Shown one piece after another: positions 36,925 to 44,382 of a stretch of 64,000 nucleotides of DNA; positions within the stretch are counted from its first letter, which is position 1, and every line of letters begins with the position of its first letter. This stretch comes from Myxococcales bacterium (GTDB lineage: Bacteria > Myxococcota_A > Polyangia > Fen-1088): positions 13,199 to 77,198 of the forward strand of contig PLNW01000115.1 of assembly GCA_003142855.1 (NCBI GenBank), in the 5' to 3' direction. Position numbers and translations under genes: made by a program. The notes under the pieces were generated by a model. It searched no databases. It saw only the letters and a program-made list of their open reading frames with translations, and was not told the origin of the DNA.

Positions 36925-37323
36925 ATGTCGCGAGCCGCGCTCTCCCTTGTCTTCCTGCTGCTCGCGGGCTGTTCCGGGGGCGATGGGCCGGAGAACCCTG
37001 AGGGCGCCGCGCGCCTGTTCATCGCCGCGGCTCGCACCGGCGATCGCGGCAGTGTATTCCAGCGCCTGGGGCCTGCCACCAGGGCTCACATCGAAGCCTT
37101 GCAGAGCACCAGCCATCGCCTGAGCGGCCGCATGATGATGAAGGCCGAGGATTTCCTGTCTGTGGGCTGGGCGCCGCCGGCCTGGGAGCCGGCTGGGACG
37201 CGCCTTCTGCGCCGCGACCGGGACAGCGCCGAGGTCGAGGTCTATTCAGCCACCGGCGATCGCCACGCCCTGATGCTGGCCCGCGAGGGCCGCGAATGGA
37301 AGATCGAACTGCCGGGGCGGTAG
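36925..37323 (+). CDS. small lipoprotein of unknown function
   Basis: A 132-residue protein with a clear lipobox (VFLLLAGCSGG). The mature part has the pattern of DUF4878-like or NTF2-like lipoproteins: an early helix AARLFIAAARTGD, a central region and a C-terminal VEVYSATGDRHALMLAREGREWKIEL strand pair. It follows trpS by 9 bp and is probably co-transcribed. Copy b of the 77-bp repeat begins 5 bp after the stop. Confidence 0.8.
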   Translation: MSRAALSLVFLLLAGCSGGDGPENPEGAARLFIAAARTGDRGSVFQRLGPATRAHIEALQSTSHRLSGRMMMKAEDFLSVGWAPPAWEPAGTRLLRRDRDSAEVEVYSATGDRHALMLAREGREWKIELPGR

Positions 37324-37328
37324 CCCAA

Positions 37329-37405
37329 GTCGCGTGGGGAGCCCGACGGCTTCGCCGGCGGCGTACCATCGCGGGAGGGTTTGGGAACCCTTCGAGGGTT
37401 CCCAT
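37329..37405 (-). repeat. 77-bp double-hairpin dispersed repeat, copy b
   Basis: In inverted orientation relative to copies a and c. It runs GTCGCGTGGGGAG to AGGGTTCCCAT on the plus strand, with the same two hairpins. It differs from copy a at five positions. It lies between the convergent lipoprotein and zinc-ribbon genes, where it could also serve as a bidirectional transcription terminator. Confidence 0.92.
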
Positions 37406-37416
37406 GTCAACGTCAG

Positions 37417-37926
37417 CTACTTCCGGGGATTCTCGCGAACTAGAGTCTGTTCGATTTCTTCGATATCCGCGTCTGACACAACGATTTCCAGGTCGCTGAA
37501 ATCGGGCATCTTGTCGCTGGCGTCGCTCGCGTCGCGCACCAGATCCCGCGGCGGAGCACGCCGATCGCCGACGCGCCTCTCGCGCGGGAAGATGCGGCCA
37601 TCAGGACTTCTGTCGCGACGTTCGATCTTGCGGCGATCGCGACGCAGCGACCTGCGCAGCTCGTCCAGCGTGAGCGGGAGGTCAGCCATCTTGAGCACAC
37701 GCGCCGCGCACAGGTGACAAAGTGAAACCGAGCGCCCGCACAGTTCGACCAGGCGCAGATTCTCCCGCCGGCGATCGGTGCACAGGGCGCACAGGGCGCC
37801 CCGCGGGACCGGCCGCATCTCGGCCCATTTCATGTAGCACGCCCAGCACCGACCTCGACGCAACTCGGTAACCTGGGCGCCACAGGCATTGCAGGGAATA
37901 GTGGCTCTCTCGACCTCGACGCTCAT
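37417..37926 (-). CDS. zinc-ribbon protein with four CxxC pairs
   Basis: A 169-residue protein of unknown function. Four CxxC knuckles (CNAC, CWAC, CALC, CHLC) in the first 75 residues can bind two zinc ions. A very basic stretch (LRRDRRKIERRDRSP, RERRVGDRRAP) follows, then an acidic C-terminus (DFSDLEIVVSDADIEEIEQ). The layout suggests nucleic-acid or protein binding. No enzymatic motif or signal peptide is seen. Confidence 0.8.
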   Translation of the reverse strand: MSVEVERATIPCNACGAQVTELRRGRCWACYMKWAEMRPVPRGALCALCTDRRRENLRLVELCGRSVSLCHLCAARVLKMADLPLTLDELRRSLRRDRRKIERRDRSPDGRIFPRERRVGDRRAPPRDLVRDASDASDKMPDFSDLEIVVSDADIEEIEQTLVRENPRK

Positions 37927-37966
37927 CCCAGTTGGATACCGCCAGCCGAAAAGTTGGGCAAGTTTT

Positions 37967-38545
37967 TTACGGCTGCGGCCGGACTACCGAACAAAGCAGT
38001 TCACCGGCGAAATAGTGGGTGGACGGCGGATCGTCGGGCAACTTGACCCGCAAAAACGTGTTCAAAATGAGCGCGCCATCGCGCCGGGTGTGCGGCTGGC
38101 GAGGATCGACGTAGCTGCGCCGGGCACTGCCGTCGCGCCATTCGCGAAACACGAGTCGGCCATCACTGTCGGCCAGATCGACCAAGCCCGTGTGACCGCC
38201 ACAGCCTGACCCGCCGCCCATGTCGAAGAAAAGCACATCGCCAGCCCGTGCTTCGCTGGCTGGGATCTCGGGATACTGCGAGTGCAGAAACTGATAGAGA
38301 GAGCCGGGCGTACCGTCGGTGCCAAAGCGGATTCCGCGCTCGTGCAGAGACCGCTCCACCACGCCGACGGCGGTGTTCGAGTGCTCGAGCAAGGCCCGTC
38401 GTTTTCGGGCGGACAGCGGCGGACCGCTCGACGACGCGCGCACAACGGGCGGCTGGACTTGCCAGGTTTCCGTCGGGGTGGTTGCGCAGCCGCCGGCTGC
38501 CACCAGGCCGACAAAGAGGGCTTTTCTGAAATTGCGCAGCGTCAT
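37967..38545 (-). CDS. lipoprotein, possibly NlpC/P60- or CHAP-like
   Basis: A 192-residue lipoprotein (lipobox VAAGGCATT). The segment RAGDVLFFDMGGGSGCGGHTGLVD resembles the RPGDLxFF...HVGIxx part of NlpC/P60 and CHAP peptidoglycan hydrolases. However, the DCSG motif with the catalytic Cys expected ~30-50 residues earlier is absent. It may be an inactive relative or a binding protein. The start at 38545 has no ribosome site, but a TATCAT box ends exactly 7 nt upstream, as at 8672. Confidence 0.7.
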   Translation of the reverse strand: MTLRNFRKALFVGLVAAGGCATTPTETWQVQPPVVRASSSGPPLSARKRRALLEHSNTAVGVVERSLHERGIRFGTDGTPGSLYQFLHSQYPEIPASEARAGDVLFFDMGGGSGCGGHTGLVDLADSDGRLVFREWRDGSARRSYVDPRQPHTRRDGALILNTFLRVKLPDDPPSTHYFAGELLCSVVRPQP

Positions 38546-38552
38546 ACTCACG

Positions 38553-38558
38553 ATGATA
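38553..38558 (-). promoter_or_regulatory. -10-like box TATCAT, predicted leaderless start
   Basis: TATCAT on the minus strand ends 7 nt before ATG 38545, the same hexamer and spacing as before the gene at 8672. Confidence 0.45.
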
Positions 38559-38603
38559 CTACATGTAGGATAAGTGCCTACTTTTGTGAATAGGCCAAGT
38601 TTA

Positions 38604-39689
38604 CTACAGCGCAGCAATGAGCTGCCGCTTGAGCTCGTCCAGGGCGATTCCTTGGATCAGGGCCTGGCCTGCGCGCGGCACCAGAACGAATCGGACGGCG
38701 TCCGACACGCGCTTCTTGTCGACTTCCATGCGGTCGAGCACGTCCGCGGCGAGCCGGTGCTTCACGTCCACTGGCAAACCCAGGCGCGCCAGCAGCGCGG
38801 TCATGCGCGTAAGCAACGCGGGCTCGGTCACGCCGCGAGCGACACCCAATGCCAAGGCGGCGATCATCCCGAGCGATACCGCCTCGCCGTGCAGAAGTTG
38901 GAATCCGGATGCGGCCTCGATGGCGTGGCCAACGGTGTGGCCGAAGTTGAGGATCGCGCGCCGTCCGCTCTCTCGCTCGTCGGCAACCACCACGTCCACC
39001 TTGACCCGCACTGCAGCCTCGATGACTTTCGCCAGCGTTTCCGCTGGCACGGCCGCGCCGGCCTGCGCCTCCAGCGTGTCGAGCAGAGCTGCATCGGCGA
39101 TGAGCCCGGCCTTGACCACCTCGGCCATTCCGGCCGCGATCTCGCGGCTGGGCAGGGAATCGAGGAAACCCAGATCAGCCACCACGGCCCGCGGTTGATG
39201 AAAAGCTCCGACCAGATTCTTGCCCGCGGCGATGTCCACCCCGGTCTTCCCGCCCACCGAAGCATCCACCATGGCCAGAAGGGTGGTGGGAAAAGTGGCG
39301 TATGCGACCCCGCGCAGATAAATCGCAGCGGCAAAGCCGGTGTGGTCACTGGTGGCGCCACCCCCGATGCCCAGCAGAGCAGCGCCCCGGTCATAGCCGT
39401 TGTCGGCCAGCCAATCGCAGGTCTTTTCGATGGCCGCCAGGGTCTTGCAAGATTCGCCGGCTGGAAGATCCAGGCGCCGGACGCGGGGCAGGCGTGCTGC
39501 CAATGCCTCGACCAGCGGCTGCACGCGCGCCGAGACCTGGCCGAGCCGGCTGTCCACCAGCACGGCCACTCCGGTGGGCTTACCCAGTGCCGTGGCGATC
39601 TTCTGTGCCATGTCCGTCGCGCCTGCGGGCGCGATGCAGACCTGGTAGCTCCTTGGGCCCAGCGGAACCGAGATGGTGGTCACATCCAT
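38604..39689 (-). CDS. aroB: 3-dehydroquinate synthase
   Basis: Second step of the shikimate pathway: converts DAHP to 3-dehydroquinate with NAD+ and a divalent metal. The 361-residue protein has DLPAGESCKTL, DASVGGKTGVD, GKNLVGAFHQP, AEVVKAGLI and the metal-binding NFGHTVGHAIE and LHGEAVSLGM. The NAD-loop motif reads GGGATSDHTGF rather than the usual GGGVxGDLxGF; the central Asp is kept. The start at 39689 (MDVTTISVPL) is chosen over an upstream ATG at 39773 that would overlap the ComEA-like gene. Confidence 0.95.
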   Translation of the reverse strand: MDVTTISVPLGPRSYQVCIAPAGATDMAQKIATALGKPTGVAVLVDSRLGQVSARVQPLVEALAARLPRVRRLDLPAGESCKTLAAIEKTCDWLADNGYDRGAALLGIGGGATSDHTGFAAAIYLRGVAYATFPTTLLAMVDASVGGKTGVDIAAGKNLVGAFHQPRAVVADLGFLDSLPSREIAAGMAEVVKAGLIADAALLDTLEAQAGAAVPAETLAKVIEAAVRVKVDVVVADERESGRRAILNFGHTVGHAIEAASGFQLLHGEAVSLGMIAALALGVARGVTEPALLTRMTALLARLGLPVDVKHRLAADVLDRMEVDKKRVSDAVRFVLVPRAGQALIQGIALDELKRQLIAAL

Positions 39690-39738
39690 CCGACTAGCAC
39701 TGCCTGGCCGCAGGGGGCAAGCGCCGCTTTGGGGGCCT

Positions 39739-40194
39739 TCACGGCGGAGGCAGGCAAGAGCTGCCCTGGCCACTGACGTTTGCCTGATGGGCGGGCTCGC
39801 CCTTGCGCGGCGGGGGCCGTAGACCGGGGACAGGCCGTGGCTGAGGCCGAGCCGGTTGCTCAGGGGCGGGCGGCGCTACCACCGGCGATGGCGGGCGGAT
39901 GATCTTCTGGGCCGTGGTGGGTCCGTTCACCGCCAGGTGAATGCGCAGGTGCCGCACCATCTTGCGACCGATGCCTTTGATGCGCGCCAGTTCCTCGACG
40001 GTGCGGAAGGGGTGCTTGTGGCGATAGGCCAGGATGTTGCGAATGCGTGCGGGCCCGATGCCGGTCAAGAGACGCAGTTCCTCGGGCGAGGCGGTGTTAA
40101 CGTTGACCACACCCTCCAAAGTGGCCTTCTGCGCCCGAGCTGGCGGGGCCAGACCGAGCATGCACATGAGGGTGAGCACGCAACTGCGCGACAT
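39739..40194 (-). CDS. exported helix-hairpin-helix protein (ComEA-like)
   Basis: A 151-residue protein with a signal peptide (LTLMCMLGLAPPARA) and a double helix-hairpin-helix DNA-binding domain: VNVNTASPEELRLLTGIG, then FRTVEELARIKGIGRK. The tail of ~50 residues is proline-rich. ComEA-type proteins bind incoming DNA in the periplasm during natural transformation, though many small HhH exported proteins have no proven role. It lies 49 bp upstream of aroB and 33 bp downstream of the CPBP protease gene. Confidence 0.85.
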   Translation of the reverse strand: MSRSCVLTLMCMLGLAPPARAQKATLEGVVNVNTASPEELRLLTGIGPARIRNILAYRHKHPFRTVEELARIKGIGRKMVRHLRIHLAVNGPTTAQKIIRPPSPVVAPPAPEQPARPQPRPVPGLRPPPRKGEPAHQANVSGQGSSCLPPP

Positions 40195-40227
40195 GTCCTA
40201 GTTGTCGGACTCCGTGCGAAGAAGTTG

Positions 40228-41001
40228 CTATCCGAAGAAACTTTCGTGCAGGACCTCTGAAAACAAGTTGCACAGGGCATGGAAGACGGCGGCCGGGGCC
40301 AACGATCCGGTTCGCTGTCGCATCCACCCGAAGACCAGGGCCGGGACCATGACCGCCAGGCGCGCGGGCTGGAAATCCACCAAAAAATGGCCCAGGCCAA
40401 AAAGCAGACTGGAAACCAGCAAAGGCCAGCCCACAGAAGCGCCCCACAGGCGCTGTCGCGAGGGCCAGCGTTCTTCCAACCGCGACATCAGGTAGCCGCG
40501 AAAGAAGAGTTCCTCGGGCAGGGCCACCACCAGGAGCTGCGAGAGAGCCATCAGCACAAAACCCGGGGGAAGCTGCAAGGAGAAGCCGCGCAGCCCTTTC
40601 CAGCCCGGACAAATCGGCGAGAGGACGTCCGTGAGACGCTGGGCCCAGGCGGGCGCGCTGCCCGGACAAAGCAGACCGTAGTAGAGGAGAAAGCCTCCCA
40701 GAAAAAGTGGCCAGGTGCAGGCCAGCGCCAGGGCCAGGATGCGCAGGTTCAACTTGACCGGCGCCATGCCAAGACCTGCTGCCCGATAGTCGAAGGGCCG
40801 GCCGGAAAAGCGAGCCGCGTACGAAGGCCCGAGCAAAAAGATCAGGGCAATGGCGCCGTGGAGAACCTCGCCCACAAAGGACACACCGCGCGCCAGCCAG
40901 AACAGGCCCGCGGCCATACCGGTCGCCACCAGGAAGGTCACCACGGGCTCGACCAGCCCGGCATGCCTTCTGGTTGCCGTGTCTACGTGGCTTGTCACCA
41001 C
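40228..41001 (-). CDS. CPBP-family intramembrane glutamic protease, possible myxosortase
   Basis: A 257-residue membrane protein with about seven hydrophobic segments. The conserved CPBP (Abi) motifs are present: EELFFRGYL (the Glu-Glu-x3-Arg site), FGLGHFL and FHALCNL. The combination LPEELFFRGYL...RLEERWPS with FGWMRxRTGSLAPAAVFHALCN resembles what I recall of the myxobacterial MrtC (myxosortase) group, which processes MYXO-CTERM proteins. No MYXO-CTERM substrate was found in the window. It starts at GTG 41001, overlapping the upstream small gene by 7 bp (GTGGTGA). Confidence 0.85.
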   Translation of the reverse strand: MVTSHVDTATRRHAGLVEPVVTFLVATGMAAGLFWLARGVSFVGEVLHGAIALIFLLGPSYAARFSGRPFDYRAAGLGMAPVKLNLRILALALACTWPLFLGGFLLYYGLLCPGSAPAWAQRLTDVLSPICPGWKGLRGFSLQLPPGFVLMALSQLLVVALPEELFFRGYLMSRLEERWPSRQRLWGASVGWPLLVSSLLFGLGHFLVDFQPARLAVMVPALVFGWMRQRTGSLAPAAVFHALCNLFSEVLHESFFG

Positions 41002-41201
41002 AGGCAGCGCAGGTTGTCCAGGGCTGCCAGCGCTCGGCCGGCCTGGGCGGTGACGCTGGTCAGTTGATCCGGGGCGGCGATGTCGATGCAGGGTTGCGGC
41101 TGCCGCAAACTCACTAACAAGCCGCCCAGCTGTGCTTCGATGTCAGTGAGCAGCTTGCGACTCCGCCGCAAGGCCGCCACGGTCCGAGGGATCGTTAACA
41201 T
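40995..41201 (-). CDS. small protein translationally coupled to the CPBP protease
   Basis: A 68-residue frame (MLTIPRTVAALRRS...). The first 40 residues look helical and amphipathic (RKLLTDIEAQLGGLLVSL), the rest short and polar. Its ATG lies exactly at the edge of repeat copy c, in GGGTTCCCATG. Its TGA overlaps the start of the CPBP gene, which supports it being real. A longer frame reaches 41477 but runs through the repeat. I do not recognise the protein. Confidence 0.5.
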   Translation of the reverse strand: MLTIPRTVAALRRSRKLLTDIEAQLGGLLVSLRQPQPCIDIAAPDQLTSVTAQAGRALAALDNLRCLW

Positions 41202-41411
41202 GGGAACCCTGGGAGGGTTCGCTCTGCCCTTCGGCCCTCCACGCCCACCCCCACCCCACTCGCTTCCCCCTTCGGGGACTTCGGCACCTGCACCCTCCCC
41301 ACCACACCCGCTCGCTACGCTCGCGCCCTCGCGCTCGGCCTCGCCAAACCCTCCCGCGATGGTCCGCAGGCCAGCAGGCCGTGAGCAAAGCTCGCCGGCT
41401 CCCCACGCGAC
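41200..41411 (+). repeat. dispersed double-hairpin repeat, copy c, with a ~120-bp insertion
   Basis: The outer parts match copies a and b: ATGGGAACCCTGGGAGGG at the left and CCAAACCCTCCCGCGATGG to CTCCCCACGCGAC at the right. Between them (about 41222-41343) lies ~120 bp rich in C and in CTTCGG/CTCGCGC motifs, absent from the other copies. The right hairpin is also altered. It occupies the gap between the small coupled gene and the PilZ gene. The rest of this gap (41412-41531) shows no gene. Confidence 0.88.
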
Positions 41412-41531
41412 TAGCCGAGACTGTTCGGGCAGAATACGACGCCCTTGCCGGGCGATCACTCGTCGTGCAGGCCGCATGTTGCGAGTGTGTAGGCGGTCCG
41501 GATTATGTCAACTTTCCCGGTCGGCCACGCT

Positions 41532-41957
41532 CTAGCTGTTCCCGCGGACCTGATCTTCGTCGTCGCTCAAGTAGGCGAAGGTCCGTACCAGAACCTTGAT
41601 CTGTTCGCGTTGCGCCGGCGTCAGGTCCACGAACTGGATTCCCATGCCGGGGTTGATGCTGTCGTGCTTGCGCGGCGGGTTGACCCAGATGACCCGTCCC
41701 TCGACATCGATCTGCGGGCCGCCGCCCGGTGGCAGGAAGTGCAAGTTCAGCAGGGTGCCGGGCGGATGGGGATTGACGGTCTGGATGAAAATTCCCATGG
41801 CGGACAGGTCGGTGATGTAGGCAAAGAGGAACGTGTTGTCGCAACGGTAGTCCACTTCCATGGACACCAGCACGCGCTGGTGCTCACGCCGTTCACGCCC
41901 AGTGCGCCGCTCGCTGCCGACCGGCACGACACGCTTGCGACGGTCCTTGGTGGGCAT
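41532..41957 (-). CDS. PilZ-domain protein (cyclic di-GMP receptor candidate)
   Basis: A 141-residue protein consisting almost wholly of a PilZ domain. The c-di-GMP motif is RRxxxR-like at the N-terminus (GRERREHQR) and ITDLSAMGIFIQT is the D/NxSxxG motif. It therefore probably binds cyclic di-GMP and regulates motility or polysaccharide output. It resembles the stand-alone PilZ proteins of myxobacteria. It begins 2 bp after the glycosyltransferase stop, so the two should be co-transcribed. Confidence 0.9.
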   Translation of the reverse strand: MPTKDRRKRVVPVGSERRTGRERREHQRVLVSMEVDYRCDNTFLFAYITDLSAMGIFIQTVNPHPPGTLLNLHFLPPGGGPQIDVEGRVIWVNPPRKHDSINPGMGIQFVDLTPAQREQIKVLVRTFAYLSDDEDQVRGNS

Positions 41958-41959
41958 GC

Positions 41960-44317
41960 CTACTTGATCTCGATGGTTCCCAGTCGCGCCCGGTCGCCGC
42001 CGTCGTTAGAGCCGGCGGTGATCTTGAGGCGCTTGCCTTCGCCTCCGGGCCAGAAGCCGACGAACAGGGTGTAGCTTCCCGCGGGAGTGGTCATGAGCGG
42101 GACTTCCACGTCGTAGGTGTCGCGAATGTACTCGCCGGGCAGCCAGTAGTCGGTGGCAAACGTACCGTTGAGCGGGAGGTGGTCCCCGATGACCCGCGGC
42201 TCGCCGGGAATATCGAAGTGCACGAAGATGTGGAATCCTCCCGGGGGCTTCTTGTGCACGCGGAAGAAAAGCGACAAGGGAATGGTGCCGGGCCGGCGTA
42301 CCACGGTCGGAAACTCGGCGCCCACCAGTTCGATAGCATTGGCGAAGGTGACACTGGCCGGAACCCGCCACCGCCAGGGCGGCTTGGGGTCGAACCACTC
42401 GTAGCGCGATGGCTCAGTGGCGCCGGGCTCGAACACCGGCTCGGGCGTCCGCGCCGCCATCCAGACATCCTGTTTCAGCGGATTGCTGTCGTGCTCGCCT
42501 TGCTCCAGACGGTTCGACAGCAAGAGGAAGCGCGATGAGCGCGCGTCCACCACGACGTAGGCCACCCGCGCGGACTTGAGTGCCGCATCCAAGGCCGCCA
42601 GCTCGTTGCCAGGCACCAGCGCGAAGACACGTTCGCCCCCTTGCAGAAACTCGACCACGCGGTTCTGCGTGGGCAGATCCGTCATCTCGCGCTGGCTGTA
42701 GAATTTCGCCCCTCCGCCCTCGACCTTGTACCGGCCGATGGGCTCGCCGTGCCGGGCCAGACGCGCATACGATTCCAAGGGCGGCTTGAACGAAAGATCG
42801 CCGGAGAGCTTGGGCACGATCACCTGGCTCAGCATCAAGGCAAAGAAAACGGCCACCAAAACCGCGGCCTGGATACCCCAGCGCCCGACCTCGACCACGG
42901 CTCTTTCCAACCATCGGTGCCATCGCCGCGCATTTCCCAGGTCGCGCAGAGCCACGCGTCCCAGGGCTCGCCCTCGGGTGGCCAGCCCCGTGTACAGGCC
43001 AGCGCCAACCAACAGACCGGTGCCGATGAAGAGCGACGCCAGCTTGAGTTTGGCCGGCCACTGGACCTTGTTGAGGATGTGCGCCGACACCAAATCCTCG
43101 GGCACCAGCACCAGATCGCGCGCGACCACCATGGTCCCGGTCGCCACCAGCAATCCCAGTACGGGCTCGGTGCGGTCGCCTTCGAGCGCCTCGTCGAGCA
43201 GGGCACCGATAGCCAGCGCCACTGGCGCCAGGGCGCAGAAGCGCGCTTCGCCGCACATGAGCACGAACACCGTGGAAAGGGTGAAGCCGAACGCCGCGAA
43301 GATGAGGAGATAGAGTTGGCCAAAGGCCAGTCGATCGCCGTCCGACTCGTCACCCCCGCCTAGACGGATGAGCGGCCGGCCCAGCGCAAAGATGGCCAGA
43401 GCGCTCCAGGGGAACAAGCCGAAGCCGAGCTGCCGAATGATGGTGTCGAAGGTCACGCTGGGAGCCCCGCCGCGCGGAACCCCACCGAGCAGCAAGGAGT
43501 ACTGACCGGCCACATTGGCCTTGGTCATGGTGAGCAGGACAAGCAGCGCCCCGAGCAAGGCGGCCACAAGCAGCGCGACGCCGCCCTGCACGCCCGGTGA
43601 ACGTAGGCTGGTGCCCAGGCTCGTGCCAGCGGGCAGGTGAGCTCCCCAACCGGGCGAGGTGAGCTTGCTGGCCGCTGGATCATCAGCCGGCCGCGGCCGC
43701 AGACCCCACCCCGCCAGGATGGCAAAGCTGAACGCCAGGCAGGGCAATGCCACGCCCAGAAGAGCTCCGCCCGAGAGAAGGCCGATCAACAGGCCGACGC
43801 CAGCCACCAGCAGATCGCGCCACCGGCGCACGCCTTGGGCCGGCCAGGCGTAGCGGCCAAGCCCGCCCATGGCCAACGCCAGCCCGGCCACCAGTGGCAT
43901 GTCCGAAGTGAGCTGGCGCGCTTGCAGCACGAACAGGGGCATCGAGCCGAGCGCCAGGGCGCCGAGCAAGGCCGCTCGGCGACGGAAAAGGCCGAGGCCT
44001 GCCCAATACACCCCGAGGATGGCCAGGATGCCGAACAAGGCATCGGAGATGCGGCCGCCGAACTCGCCCACGCCGAAAACCCGCATGCCGAGTGCATTGG
44101 CGGCCAAGTCGAGCGGCGGCTCGGCGGTGAAACGACGGCCGACCGTCACGTCGAAGAGATTGTCCGAATGGGCAATGTCACGCGCGCGCTCCGCCAGCTT
44201 GAGTTCCCACGGGTCCCAGAACCCGAACGAACCCAGGCGGGGCAGGATCAAGGCAAACGCGAAGAGCGCCACCCACCAGCCGGGTGGAACCCGGCGCAGT
44301 CTTTCCACGAAGCTCAT
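41960..44317 (-). CDS. GT39/ArnT-like membrane glycosyltransferase
   Basis: A 785-residue integral membrane protein with ~12 helices. The first loop has FWDPWELKLAERARDI and RFTAEPPLDLAANAL, as in the GT-C fold (PMT/ArnT family), where the acidic residue in the first loop is catalytic. A large C-terminal soluble domain (about 250 residues) follows. These enzymes transfer sugars from polyprenyl phosphate to proteins or lipid A at the outer face of the inner membrane. The acceptor here is unknown. Pairing with PilZ suggests c-di-GMP control of a surface modification. Confidence 0.85.
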   Translation of the reverse strand: MSFVERLRRVPPGWWVALFAFALILPRLGSFGFWDPWELKLAERARDIAHSDNLFDVTVGRRFTAEPPLDLAANALGMRVFGVGEFGGRISDALFGILAILGVYWAGLGLFRRRAALLGALALGSMPLFVLQARQLTSDMPLVAGLALAMGGLGRYAWPAQGVRRWRDLLVAGVGLLIGLLSGGALLGVALPCLAFSFAILAGWGLRPRPADDPAASKLTSPGWGAHLPAGTSLGTSLRSPGVQGGVALLVAALLGALLVLLTMTKANVAGQYSLLLGGVPRGGAPSVTFDTIIRQLGFGLFPWSALAIFALGRPLIRLGGGDESDGDRLAFGQLYLLIFAAFGFTLSTVFVLMCGEARFCALAPVALAIGALLDEALEGDRTEPVLGLLVATGTMVVARDLVLVPEDLVSAHILNKVQWPAKLKLASLFIGTGLLVGAGLYTGLATRGRALGRVALRDLGNARRWHRWLERAVVEVGRWGIQAAVLVAVFFALMLSQVIVPKLSGDLSFKPPLESYARLARHGEPIGRYKVEGGGAKFYSQREMTDLPTQNRVVEFLQGGERVFALVPGNELAALDAALKSARVAYVVVDARSSRFLLLSNRLEQGEHDSNPLKQDVWMAARTPEPVFEPGATEPSRYEWFDPKPPWRWRVPASVTFANAIELVGAEFPTVVRRPGTIPLSLFFRVHKKPPGGFHIFVHFDIPGEPRVIGDHLPLNGTFATDYWLPGEYIRDTYDVEVPLMTTPAGSYTLFVGFWPGGEGKRLKITAGSNDGGDRARLGTIEIK

Positions 44318-44382
44318 GGCTCTATTGTTTTCGGGGCTGACCTTTACAGCGGGCGCACTCTAGCAGCGGGGCGGAACAAAGG

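Noticed and set aside
37403-37499. Short frame starting at the outward ATG of repeat copy b
   Set aside because: Only about 30 codons, antisense to the zinc-ribbon gene, with no ribosome site or motif. The ATG-supplying idea is kept only for copies a and c.
40995-41477. 160-codon frame as the full form of the gene before the CPBP protease
   Set aside because: Its first ~92 codons run through the dispersed repeat and its insertion, with Gly/Arg/Glu-rich content. Only the last 68 codons look like protein.
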